From the NCBI GenBank assembly GCA_029964075.1, contig CM057135.1:11062863-11126862 (forward strand): a stretch of DNA of 64,000 nt. Direction: 5' to 3'. This DNA comes from Patiria pectinifera (taxonomy: Eukaryota; Echinodermata; Asteroidea; Valvatida; Asterinidae). The notes under the pieces were generated by a model. It saw only the letters and a list, made by a program, of their open reading frames with translations, was not told where the DNA came from and made no database searches. Shown here piece by piece: positions 19,804 to 30,721 of this stretch (position 1 is its first letter; each line of letters opens with the position of its first letter). The position numbers and the translations under genes were made by a program.

Positions 19804-19930
19804 CGTCTCCACATTCCCAGTTACTGAAATCCTCTTCTTTGGAGACACCAACAGTGCATCACCAACAGCAAAGTTCACAGAATGATAATACGTATCTAAC
19901 ACATCTTCGGCCGGTGTGAACAGCTCAGCT
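19804..19930 (-). CDS. Putative host exon, unknown protein
   Basis: The exon begins after TTCAG at 19931 and ends at donor ACG|GTGAGT at 19803. Read in phase with the exon at 21126-20900 it gives a smooth joined frame (AELFTPAEDVLDTYYHSV, FAVGDALLVSPKKRIS). Another AG 8 bp upstream would create a stop, so this acceptor choice is supported by frame only. It is probably the second coding exon of a leftward gene; function not recognised. Confidence 0.45.
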
Positions 19931-20899
19931 CTGAACACCTGTAAAAATAGATACATAGCCACATTCATTATTTTTAATTTTAAAAATAATAATAAACAAT
20001 TGCCTTTCAAATTTAAAATTACTAACACTACTGTCCAACCTACATGATAAACCATTAACATACCACAAACCATGCATAAATGTTCACCAACAACTGCACA
20101 TAAAAATACAGATATCAATCCATAACAACTTATACTAACAGATTGCCCCAAACAACATCTTTCTAGGAAAATTACAACTGCCTCTTCCACACAATCACAT
20201 GAGTGCATGCAATGTCCAAACTTTTCTACACACACATTTTTTTGGTTCAAATTCCTTCACAATACATAACAATGTTAAATAAAAAAAATAAAAAATCTAT
20301 ATACACACCAAACATTACTAAACACAAACCCTTGCATGTATATCAACATACACAATACACCTTGGACCACAACAAATCTAACACTCAAATCGGCCATACA
20401 TTTGTATGCTCTGAAAAGTGGCAGTAATATACAAAATCATTTCTAATAGAAAACCCTCCTTCTATTTAAGCAGTTAAGGCCAGTCAAAATTTCCTTTAAC
20501 TTCCCCTGCTACACTTTTACCACAAGCTATTCACAAACAGCCAGATCATCTGTCACATTGGTACTGTGTCAAGTCAAAATATGTCAACAGACAAAAGCAG
20601 GAAGTTGTGGTCACAACTGGTATATCCATTACCCCCAGCCAAAGCACTGTGTGTCAGGTTACATAAACATTCACAACCAGTCAATCCTGGTAAAAACTGG
20701 GTTGGTATTGTGCACAGTTGAAAACAGTCACCTTATTTATTTTGACAGCACAAACTACTTGGCACAGGATGTATGTTTGCATAGGAGGGTTAGGTTTCAT
20801 TAGGTTTTTTTCAAAAGTTACAACAACCACAAAACGTAACTTCAGAAAAAAATTAATATAATGCAAACAAATGCATCCCAATCCTGCAAGTAAACCTAC

Positions 20900-21126
20900 C
20901 TATGACTTAACCGCAGGAAAATATTCCCATGTTCACCGTGCACAGAACTGCACAATGTCACAACAACACACTGCCCCTCAATCAGCTTCGCTGTGTGCCC
21001 TTCAAAGCTTGTGAATAGCTCATATATCTCTGGGTTATCCTTGGTGATAATATCAACACACCATGATTTCCTTCTCCTCACAGGGCTTGTCAGAACCTTC
21101 AATGTAAATCTCCGCGGTACTGCCAT
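20900..21126 (-). CDS. Putative host exon, compact beta-rich domain
   Basis: A TTTGCAG acceptor directly precedes ATG (21126), and a CATAG|GTAGGT donor lies at 20899. The segment encodes about 75 residues: RRFTLKVLTSPVRRRKSWCV, DIITKDNPEIYELFTSF, GQCVVVTLCSSVHGEHG, FLRLSH. Alternating strands suggest a small beta barrel, perhaps OB-like, but this is a guess. It ends in phase 2 and joins in frame to 19930-19804. Confidence 0.5.
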
Positions 21127-22977
21127 CTGCAAATAAAAAACAATATCATATTACACAATTCCAACACCTTTTTACAATCAACAATTTCAATATAATTTGA
21201 ATGCCATACAACCATCACCAACATGATCAAAGTCAACAAAAAAAACATCAACAACCTCAATGTCCATCTATTAAGTTAAGCTACACAAACTCTTACAAAT
21301 ATTCATTGCTCTTTAACCATCCCCATGAAAACTGTCTTGATACAAACACTTTTCAAACAACCCTCGCAAAATAAGTACTGTGACATTTGCTTGTAAATCA
21401 ACAGTTGCCTGCTATCTTACCCTTTCCAAAAATCACATTACTTGTTGGCAACAAATAATCTTGTCACCAAATGGCTAATTAAACCACATATCACACACTC
21501 AACCAGAAAAGAACAACTAATCACTACATCAAGCTACACTAATTCCTTAGCAATCCAGCCACTCTTTAATTATTTTGCCAAAAACACTGATAATGTCTTG
21601 GAAAAATTAATTAAAGAAAAGACTCCTTTAACAATTGAATTCAGACTTCCAACTTGCCCGATATACAGACCACCTTCTCTTCACACCTCATTAACACTTT
21701 TAAGAATTTTGTCAGCTAAAAAGTGAATAAATTTCCATGAATATGTTTTGCACATTTCTCTGCACTCATGCCCCCAGACTGGGTCATACATGTAGGTACA
21801 TGTAGACTGGGGGCTTAACTGTTGACAACATCCTAAACAATTATATACAGGCCAACTTTACTCAATCTTTCGAATTCATCCAATAAGACCCCATTACATT
21901 TACACATGTTACAAGACTCACCAAAACAGCCGACTAAATAACATGATAATACTTCTTCACATGTTTACACAGCTAGTAATGACACCTTTCTTGAATATCA
22001 ACAGGTTTCAGTTTCTGGAAAGAGAGCAGGGCTTTCATTTTCCCATTTAAATAAGATTCGTGCACATTATGTCAACAGCCAATTAGACTTCATAAAGTCC
22101 GTACGTATGTGTAGGCCCTAGATGCAACTTGCAAGTCTTTCCAATCCAACCATGCACCTAGTACCTCCATGTCAACACCATCCCTTGCAAAAAAAACATT
22201 CATCTTTACAGGTCCAACCATTACCAAATCAACATACTTCTTATGGAATATTTAACTACTCTCACCATGGAACTCCACGCTCTCACACACCAGTACTTTC
22301 TTTGGACTTTTCATCTACCGAAATACAACTTTCCACTTACCATGCCACGCTTGCCGAAGAATAACTCCGTGACAACCGGAGGCCTTGCACTTCACAGCTA
22401 GCTAGCTACCTGAATCTGCGCGCTTGTTCGTCGCGTTAATTCCAGAACCAGCTGCATGATAGAGCGCCCCAGTTGACCCCGAGAACGTGCGAGAGGGTCA
22501 ACATAATAGGCACTTCAACGTGTGAAGCGAGACATTTTTTTGAAATACTTCGTTTTGAGGCCATTCTTTATACTGAAAGGGGAATAAAAACTTGAACAAA
22601 AATACTATTTTTCATTTCCAATTTACAAAATCTGAACGATAAATCACATTAGGAAAAGGAGAGCGAAAAATTCCAGTGACGTCACATCCACCATCCACGC
22701 GCTGTAAAGATTTCTAAGGCCGCTGCGGCTGCGCTTGAAATTACACGCAAGTATGGTATAGCCTTTTACTGAGCTCACTTGTGACGCCGAACTGGAGAGA
22801 ATAGTCGACAATAAAGACGCCTCCTCGACTAAAAAAAAATCAGAAACTGAATCACAACAGCTTCAATCACTTAAATTTTGCAACCAAAATAAAATAAAAG
22901 TTTGCGAAAACACCGTCATATATCCTGGCTGCTTTATTTCACAGAGGTTAGCTGAATCATCTGTCCTTGCTCTATGG
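21127..22977. other. Non-coding host sequence, no gene seen
   Basis: About 1.8 kb without supported exons, probably upstream or intronic to the minus-strand exons. A short imperfect inverted pair, CCCCCAGACTGGGTC then GACTGGGGGC, lies near 21771-21812. CpG-richer sequence with a GTGACGTCAC site near 22678 might be promoter-like for the leftward gene; that is speculative. Confidence 0.4.
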
Positions 22978-22985
22978 CTGAATAA

Positions 22986-23232
22986 TAGCGGCGTCGCCAG
23001 GATTTTTTCTAGAGGGAGGCAAAACATATTTTTCCCAAAAAAATCTTGTATTTCTGAACAAATTCTCGATTTCTCAGTTTTAGGGGGGCAGGGACATTTT
23101 GCCCCCCCCCCCAACTCATTAAATTTACACCACTATGACTTCGCGCCTCTTTTTCTTTCTTTTTTCTCTTTTTTTCTTCCTTTTTAATTTTTTTGGTTGC
23201 TTTTCCAGCCCCCCCCCCTCGTGACGCCCATG
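22986..23232. mobile_element. hAT-type MITE
   Basis: The ends TAGCGGCGTCGCCAGG and CCTCGTGACGCCCATG form imperfect terminal inverted repeats. They are flanked by CTGAATAA (22978-22985) and CTGAATAT (23233-23240), an 8-bp target duplication with 7 of 8 bases matching, as expected for hAT elements. The interior has long C runs and no transposase. Confidence 0.75.
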
Positions 23233-23256
23233 CTGAATATGCATGAGGTATAGTGA

Positions 23257-23362
23257 AAAAATATAACATGGTTTATTTCGGTTGACGAACTCAGTTTGTC
23301 AACTTCCAATACCCCGGGAAGCTAAAATCGATTATTCAACCTCAAACCATGTTATATTTGTA
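23257..23362. repeat. Small inverted-repeat block
   Basis: AAAATATAACATGGTTT near 23257 faces AAACCATGTTATATTTG near 23345. A short inner hairpin (TTGACGAACTCAGTTTGTCAA) lies between them. It could be a small foldback element. Confidence 0.5.
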
Positions 23363-23719
23363 TACTATTTGATAACCGTGTTAAACTACCTTCCATGCAT
23401 AATCCTGGCTAAAAACCATATTATGCAGGAATGTTAAGGGCGGGGCTCAGATCGCCAATCACGATGCAACTTGACACTCAGGTTAAACATTTTTTCCCAC
23501 TTTTCTGCAATAATTTGAACAGTAATGCAAATTCTGATACTATGGGAAATTCATTTCTAATTTGTTATCATTTATGGCCGTTTTTTGTTCAGGCCTTAGC
23601 AAAAACAAAGTATTATAGAAAACAAAATCGACCACACGTTGGTGACCTTTCCGCGCGAGACTTACACACTCTATAAGCGACAATATGTCAATCCTACATG
23701 GGCTTTGATGACAAATGTG

Positions 23720-24930
23720 AAGTGACGTCACCATGACGTCATCAGTTCATTTTTAAAAATTAATTTTTATTATTTCTTATTTTCTCCGAATTTCTAATAT
23801 GCACATTATCCAAAGTCAAATCAATTTCAAAATACTTCATAATATACAATCTTCACATAATATACTTTTTTAAACATAATATATAACAATGTATCATAGA
23901 TTTTTACTTACATAAAATTAAAAAACCAAAGAAGCCCTGTGTTCTGCTCAAACAGACAAACTTCTAGTATTAATTTTTGAAAGTTTATTTCTCCTAGTTT
24001 CCAATTTGCACATTAGGCCTATCTCAAGTCAAATGAATTTGAAAGTACTCCACAATATAGAGTCGTTTGTCCGATTTTTTAAAACAAATATTATCAAACA
24101 CAAAACACGGACAACGGAAAAGCCGTGTGCTCTGTTCAAAACAGACGCATACCTCTAGTTTTTTTTTCCTCTCGGGACTTCCAACCCAAATGCCATAGAC
24201 TTTGGGCACGTTTTTTCTAGCAAACACTTTTGGCATAAAACAAAGTCTTATGACATCAAAACTTAACATAGTCACAGAACATATAGCAAAGGTCGTTCGC
24301 GAAGATAGACGCAATGATGACGTCATCGTGGGTCATGTGACGTCACCTTAAAGGTGCATACTTTAGGGCCCTATATCTCCAGAATGGTAAGTCCCATTTG
24401 GTTCATACTTGGCATGTAGGTAGACCGAGATGTGTTATAGGTCAAAATTGAGGTGACGTCACGATGACGTCATCCTGTGATTTTATAATAATTTTTGAAG
24501 TTTTGGACCTTCAAGCCATATCTTATCAACAGAACATGGTAAATTCAAAATTCTTTTTGCAATGGGTTTGTTAGGTAATATATACTTGGGGAAAAAAGTG
24601 AAAAGTGCATGACGTCATGATGACGTCATCAAAAATGCGATTCTTTATTTCACATATAACAGTAAGTCTGATCGTCTTGAAACTTGGTGGGTAGGTAGAT
24701 ACTGTTACTAGTATGCAAAATCCGAAGTTACGTCATGATGACGTCATCACCTGATTTGTTATTAACTTTTAATTCTTTTAATTCTTTTACTGTTTCTTCT
24801 GCTTGCAAAATTTGACATGAAATGGGATCATATTAACTTTAAACTAGGCGTATTACAAGGCCCTTAGGTAAAGTTGGTCCTAAACAAGTGATATCATAAT
24901 GACGTCGTCATTAGTCACGTTACGTCATAT
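23720..24930. repeat. Diverged repeat field rich in TGACGTCA
   Basis: Nine exact TGACGTCA octamers occur, mostly in pairs 11-20 bp apart (near 23723, 23734, 24318, 24338, 24454, 24465, 24610, 24621, 24739). They sit in roughly 120-150-bp diverged units with shared phrases such as TTGAAACTTGG or CATACTTGGCATGTAGGTAG. No protein is supported. The octamer equals a CRE/ATF site, but repetition suggests a repeat family rather than a designed enhancer. Confidence 0.75.
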
Positions 24931-27080
24931 TAAGGATTATAATTTAAATAATTGATATCTGTAGTTTTAGCATGCTAATTCGGTTGAAACTTGGCAAATC
25001 GTTATTTTTATTGATTTTTAATTGTATATTATTTTCAAAGTTTCATTACGTATTTGAATTGCGAAGTTCGGCATTATCTTAAATCCGATGAACTATAAAC
25101 TTTCAAACATGTTAAAAAGAACCAACCTAAAGCCCGATTTTCCTGAAACAGGAAAGTTTTTAGTCTAAAACGGACGAAATCACGTAATTCCCGATTTTGG
25201 GCAAAAACGCGTAGAAAAAGTATTAGATTTCGCCACTAGGGGGCGGCATATACATGTACTGGTTGCTTGTGTTGAACGTTCGGCAACTAAAGTTGGCAAA
25301 GTACATGCAAGTTAAACGTTCAATGTATCTGCTGCCCTCTATTGATGGAAATGATCATTACATCCTGTATTCACTTGGCTGTACTGTACGAACTTTGCTA
25401 TTGCCACTCAACAATGTGTGCAGGGCTATATATCGCCGTTCAAATGATTTGCCGCCCTGTATATTTGTCTACTATAGAAGTTTACTACGCCAATGTTAAT
25501 GATTACAATGATATACTGCCCTTTACCCATCTTTTTTTTTTTTTTTGTATTGTAAGTAAATTTTATGTAAACTGTTTTCTACATTATGTGGAAAACAATA
25601 AATTAAACAGGCAAAAATTTCTTCAGTAGTAAAAGTACTTTAATACTGTTTATTAGACCTTAATAAGTTCCACAATTGATAGCTTAATACCTGGCTAACA
25701 CATGTTTCTGATGCACAGACAAAATGAAATGGCAAATGTTTTTTCCTTCATAAAGAGTTATTGACACGTATGTCTTTGAAACTAAGTTAACACAATTGAA
25801 ATCAATTGTTTGTGTACACATGGCTTTTGTACACATAAAATGATTGAGCCCATGGCCAAGTCATATTTTTGAAATTAGAAATGTTGGTCAACGGTCATCA
25901 CAGTAAAGGATGTGATGGCATTATAATATTTATGAGGGATTCTTGCACTGCATAAATTGTAATGGAACTATATGACTACTGCTGCTTATAAACAAACTTG
26001 GTGTACAAAAAGTTTCATTCGCTCACAGTTTAACAGGGATGTGATTTACATGTATCATTAAAAAAACACTCGAAATAATTTCAAGTGGCCATCTCTTTGA
26101 TTGTATTTTAAAGTATGTGACATTGAATAAATAAGCCATCTCGATAAGATAATATTTGTGTCCATACTGTCTTTCCTTGAGACAAATACATCTCGGAGGC
26201 TAATGCTGCTGTGATTCAAGTCGGTGAACTTTTTACAAACGGCTAATACTCGGTAATTGCAGCATGTACATGTAGTTGACAGGTTGACCCACATGTGGAT
26301 ACAGGGAGAGAGGAACTGGCCACGGCACCAGACGAAACTGGATTATGAAAACCGATGCACTGGACAGGTAAAGGTGGTCCCAACACTGTATGGGAGAGAG
26401 TGGAAATCCTGCAAAGATAAAAACAGAAAGAATTACAGAACGAGCGAAAAATGGTCTTTGGAGGAAAAAGGCGGAAATTCATGACTCCAAGGGTACTGTC
26501 CTGTGGTGTTTAAAGTATAGGAAACAGATAAGTTCAACTCTGAAAAATTGAAGTTGGAAACTGTTAAAATTCAATGAAGCTTAAGAACTGACTGCTGTGT
26601 CAGGGCTAAACATTTGCATGTTTGCAATGATATGCTTGATCGCGATTCCACATTCACATCCTATAATAAATCACGTTTTTGACACTGACTTGGAAAAAGC
26701 TGGTGTGACTTGTGTGACTTTTCATTTCCGAATAATTTAGCATTGGATTATTCGAAATTGTGTTAAACGAATATTTGAATATGCTGATCATTTGTTACAC
26801 GTGCCAATTTCAGCTGCATACTGTACCAGTTAAAAGCTGCAGGCAGAGAGTGCAGGGGTTTTGCCTGTATTGTTCAAAATTACGGGGCGGTGATTGACAT
26901 TTTGTGTGCCCCCTTTGATGTATACAAATTATCAAGGATACTTTACTGTACAAATAACATAACATGCATGTGTGTTGGGCATATATTTTTTACTCGACTA
27001 TTTGAACCATGAAATTGCTATTCGAATGTTCGGTTGCTGATCAAATATTCGAAATATATGTTCAAAACAGCTCTAGTGAC
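24931..27080. other. Non-coding host sequence, no gene seen
   Basis: About 2.1 kb without a supported exon or element. It contains a T15 run near 25532 and scattered TACATGTA words. Small open frames lack splice context. Confidence 0.4.
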
Positions 27081-27106
27081 TATTTTGGAAATAATGTTTC
27101 GCTGAC

Positions 27107-27232
27107 CTCGATTCCTCTGAATTGCAGAGTACCAAAGTAGATATTGTCAAAGTCCAATCGGCCAACATCCCCACTAGGGAAGCAGTCAAGCAGCTGAGAA
27201 TAGAAGCAGTACAAGCCACACGCTATTTGCAT
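27107..27232 (-). CDS. Putative host exon, 42 codons
   Basis: The acceptor TACTATACAG precedes 27232 and the donor GAG|GTCAGC follows 27107. Exactly 126 bp, phase 0 at both ends. It encodes IACGLYCFYSQLLDCFPSGD and RLDFDNIYFGTLQFRGIE. It is probably the third of three phase-compatible minus-strand exons (28925-28842, 27783-27670, this one). Protein not recognised. Confidence 0.55.
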
Positions 27233-27502
27233 CTGTATAGTAAAAACATTGGGAAAGGATGGAGGCAGGTCAGCAGAGCACATGACATGACATACTGAAC
27301 AAGGTTTGTCTACAAGGATACAAAGTGGCAAATAAATTACTCAAAAATTTACAATACGTATTATATGCATTATTCAAAGAATGTTGCGAATTAGAGTAAA
27401 CTGTAGGGTAGAGTAATTTCTTGAGCGAAGCAAATGTAGGTCAAAGCTGCAGGAAGATATCTCTACACCACCCGCCCGCCTTGCACATGTAACAGTTGCA
27501 AT

Positions 27503-27658
27503 GGTTACACCTCTATGTTCCGACACCCCTATGTTCCGACTGCACATATTCCTATTCCTAACCCTAAACCTCACCCTAACCCTAACCATAACCATAACCG
27601 GGAGTAATACAATCCAGGTTGTCGGAACATAGGGGTGTCGGAACATAGAGCAGTCACC
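27503..27658. mobile_element. MITE with telomere-like repeats, copy 1
   Basis: A 156-bp element runs from GGTTACACCTCTATG to its imperfect inverse CATAGAGCAGTCACC. The inverted repeat extends through CTATGTTCCGACACCCCTATGTTCCGAC. It is flanked by a perfect 8-bp target duplication, GTTGCAAT (27495-27502 and 27659-27666). The centre carries CCTAACCCTAAACC and CACCCTAACCCTAACC, resembling metazoan telomere repeats. No coding capacity. Confidence 0.88.
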
Positions 27659-27669
27659 GTTGCAATTAC

Positions 27670-27783
27670 CTGAACAGTATTGTACTCTAGCATCTGCTGA
27701 CAGGAAGGGTGGCGGAAGAAAGAACTTGATGGCCTCAGAGCAACAAGCTGCAGATTGCAGACTTCAACAGCAAAGATATTGTC
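27670..27783 (-). CDS. Putative host exon, 38 codons
   Basis: Acceptor TTATGCAG precedes 27783 and donor TTCAG|GTAATT follows 27670. 114 bp, phase 0 on both sides. It encodes DNIFAVEVCNLQLVALRPSS and FFRHPSCQQMLEYNTVQ. A degraded, truncated duplicate lies at about 28217-28322, and a third partial trace near 27990-28090. The telomere-repeat MITE sits in the downstream intron a few bases after the donor. Confidence 0.6.
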
Positions 27784-27944
27784 CTGCATAACATAAAATG
27801 TATGTGAAATTGTTATTTGAATTACAACCAACAGAGAATTGTTAACTTCTTGCTGTTCTTTTACCGCCTCATAGTTGGGGAATGCAATGGATTCTTGGCT
27901 ACATTCTAGTGGAACAGATTTATGCGCCATTTTCATGTAACAGT

Positions 27945-28330
27945 GAGGAAGATATCGCTACACCCCCCTCCTTACATATGTAACAGTTTCACTTACATGT
28001 ACCTGAACAGTGTTTAACACCGGCATCTGCCGACAGGATATTAGGGTGGCAATAAGGGTTGGGTGAAGACATTTGTGTCTTCAGAGAAACAAGCAAAGAA
28101 TGAATCAAATTAGAGTTAACTTTACGGTGGAGTAATTTCTTAACCAAAGTACATGTACATGTAGGTCAAATGTACAAAAATATATCTTTACACCACCCGC
28201 CCCCTTACACATGTAACAGTTGCTGACAGGAAAGGTGGCGGTAAGGGTTGAGTAAAGAAAGAACTTGATGGCCTCAAAGCAACAAGCTGCGGATTGAAGA
28301 CTTCAACAGCAAGGATATTGTCCTGCAAAC
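27945..28330 (-). repeat. Partial duplications of the exon region
   Basis: 28108-28330 repeats the intron-exon block of 27393-27783 (AGAGTAATTTCTT, ACACCACCCGCC, CACATGTAACAGTTGC, then CTTGATGGCCTCA.AGCAACAAGCTGC) but lacks the donor part and the MITE. 27945-28090 is a further diverged copy of the donor end. Both lack the MITE, so they act as empty-site paralogues. Confidence 0.7.
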
Positions 28331-28595
28331 AAAAAATGTATGTTTAACTGTCATATGAATACTTACATGTATACAACCAACAACGATCTGAAAACGTCTC
28401 GCTTCTCTTTTACCATCTCACAGCTGGGGGACAATGGATTCTTGGCTGCCCTAAGCCATGTTTAGCGTGCATATAGAAACATCCTTTATGAGTGAAGTTT
28501 TAATTCAATCCAAACAAAAGATTTTATTGTTATGGTCAACCTTTACATTGTACACTTTGAAGCGCATCACGTGTACGTGTACATGCAGTGTGTGT

Positions 28596-28734
28596 GGTTA
28601 CACCTCTATGTTCCGACACACCTATGTTCCGACTGCACATATTCCTATTCCTAATCCTATCCCTAACCCTAACCGGGAGTAACACAATCTAGGTTCTCGG
28701 AACATAGGGGTGTCAAAGCATAGAGCAGTCACCG
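28596..28734. mobile_element. MITE with telomere-like repeats, copy 2
   Basis: A 139-bp relative of the element at 27503-27658: it starts GGTTACACCTCTATGTTCC, ends CATAGAGCAGTCACC, and has ATCCTATCCCTAACCCTAACC inside. Its flanks GTGTGTGT and GTGTGGTC match at 6 of 8 positions, a decayed candidate target duplication. No coding capacity. Confidence 0.85.
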
Positions 28735-28841
28735 TGTGGGTCAATAGGAAACATTTCAACCCACGTGTCTTGCAAAATAGAATCTAGAACAAATCTGTAA
28801 AAGGAAATGTGCAAAACAAGTTGGGAAAATTATAAGCTTAC

Positions 28842-28925
28842 CTGGGAGTACGCTGAAGCACAGCGAAGTAAACAGGATACTGTCTCCGTATGTCTGTTGC
28901 TTACAGAATGTGCAGCATGGCTATC
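28842..28925 (-). CDS. Putative host exon, 28 codons
   Basis: An ATATGAAG acceptor and a TCCCAG|GTAAGC donor enclose 84 bp in phase 0, encoding DSHAAHSVSNRHTETVSCLL and RCASAYSQ. Same strand and phase as 27783-27670 and 27232-27107. The acceptor lacks a strong pyrimidine tract, so confidence is moderate. Confidence 0.45.
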
Positions 28926-29533
28926 CTTCATATAATAGGAACAAAAACAGGGGCAAGATGTAGATAATGTCTAGATTTGACTGAAAGTTTTGATGTTTGA
29001 TTCACTGTTATAATCACCAAATTTACTTCTTTACAAGTAGCCTTACAAAAATCATTGTAGCGGATGTACACCTTCAGAGCCAAGTATCCCCTGCCGCAAT
29101 GTTTTAAATCCTTTTTTAATATGAATAACGCATGAACAGTTCCACATCTGCCAATGGCAATTGCCTGTCCTTGACTTATGATAAAATGTCATACCCCCCC
29201 CCAAAAAAAAACCCACACAAAATAGCAATAATTAATTGTACTTACTTAATGTGTTTCTTCCCTGTTATGTGTTGAGAGGATGATCAGCAGTAATTATTAT
29301 CATGGGCAGGACATGACTGTCTATGAAACCATGAAGGATTGGTTCGCTGACTGAACTGCCATAGCTGTACTCACACAGGATTGTCCATTTATTCGAGTTA
29401 TGTCATCATCAAGCTTGATCAAGCGGATGGGGGTCCATGAGGGGTGCTTGGAGAATGTCCAGCTTTGCAGGATGCATTCTATTGGTTTAGTTGACCCACA
29501 AGACCAGCTGTCATCAATGTCAGGAGCAGCGAG
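28926..29533. other. Non-coding sequence, no gene seen
   Basis: No convincing exon or element. A C10/A9 run lies near 29195-29210. Confidence 0.4.
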
Positions 29534-29816
29534 CCACTGGAAGAAGGAGCAGGTCTTCCCCAATCTTCAGCAGAGGCAGTTCACTCATGACGAAGGCTTA
29601 TGTTTCAGGGTAGACCCTGCAGGTTTGGTCCACTGGAAGGAGCGGGTCTTTCCCCATCTTAAGCAGAGACAGTTCACTCTTGACGAAGGCTTACGTTTCA
29701 GGTGAGATCCTCCAGGTTTAGTCCACTGGAAGAAGGAGCAGGTCTTCCTCCATCTAGAGCAGAGACAGTTCACTCTTGATGAAGGCTTACGTTTCAGGTG
29801 AGATCCTGCATGTTGG
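29534..29816. repeat. Tandem repeat, 93-96-bp units, three copies
   Basis: Units start with CCACTGGAAG at 29534, 29630 and 29723 and share GCAGAGRCAGTTCACTC and GACGAAGGCTTA words. Open frames on both strands are consequences of the repeat; no protein family is evident. Confidence 0.9.
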
Positions 29817-30590
29817 TTCAAGGATGCTGGATGACATCACGCAGTGTGGGTTAGAAGGCTGTCATCACTGATGATTGGCTCCAGGCTACCCCATTTTATT
29901 AGCCTTCTCTGCTCCTTTGAAGATTTGTGCTTGCATTGTAAAGCTACAATAGTCATAAAAGTGAAAGTGCATGTAACTTGTATCCTTCTTTATATAATTG
30001 CATTTTAAAAACACAGTACATAGATAGTATACGTACATGTAGCTTGAATTGCGAAGAATATGAGAAATTATAAGCTAATCTACATGTCGGTGTTCAAATA
30101 GCATTCAATCTGCCTTTATTTTCAGATAGGTTTAAATTTGTTCTTCATATTTAACTTTCATCTCAATGTTGTAAATGTAAGACGTTACATGTATTTTAAT
30201 CTAGATTCAAAGCTTTAATAATGGCTTCAAGTCAATCTTCAACTGACAAATGCAACCTGGGGTAGGGGAGAGAGTAACTTTCAACCTGCAAATGAAATGA
30301 TGCACAGTGGTCACCAATGATAGGCATGACTTCTAATGTTCAAAAGTCATGGAATCACAGTATTTTTAAATGTCTGTGCTTAATATGCATGATCTATACA
30401 CAGAACAGATATTATTGCTAGAGTTTTTTCCATGTGCAGTTTGAAATCTGTAATATATATATTTATTTTTCCTTTGCCTTTTTTCCTTGAGACATTCTTG
30501 AAAACTGGTGAAGAACTTTCTTTAATACATTAATGTACTTTTCTTTAGGCCTTCTCGGCAAAAGTAGACTATGTCTCTAATTAGCATATT
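29817..30590. other. Non-coding sequence, no gene seen
   Basis: AT-rich, no exon or repeat recognised, up to the 3' edge of the Ty3/gypsy element. Confidence 0.4.
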
Positions 30591-30721
30591 GTAGCGTAGA
30601 ACAATTCTGGGGTTCCTCACACGCTCTCAAAAAGGACTCCAACACAGGTATACTCGTTTCTGCTGGCTCTAGGCTGTTTATTCCTCACAAAAACGTACAC
30701 CGCAAAACACAACTATTCTCT
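30590..30721 (-). other. 3' terminal region with polyadenylation signal
   Basis: Non-coding sequence follows the integrase frame. On the minus strand it contains GAGGAATAAACAGCC and ends CTACGCTACA, as an LTR end could. Without a second copy the LTR cannot be confirmed. Confidence 0.4.

Noticed and set aside
18250..20430. Plus-strand short frames and minus-strand Cys/Leu/Phe/Val-rich frames near 19.3-19.65 kb
   Set aside because: They arise from AC-rich low-complexity sequence and lack splice or promoter context.
27540..27600. A chromosome end or telomere scar
   Set aside because: The CCCTAA tract is short, degenerate and enclosed by MITE ends with a target duplication, and a second copy exists nearby.
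29534..29816. Protein-coding gene in the 95-bp repeat
   Set aside because: Both strands are open through the repeat, unit lengths 96 and 93 vary, and no start or splice context supports a gene.
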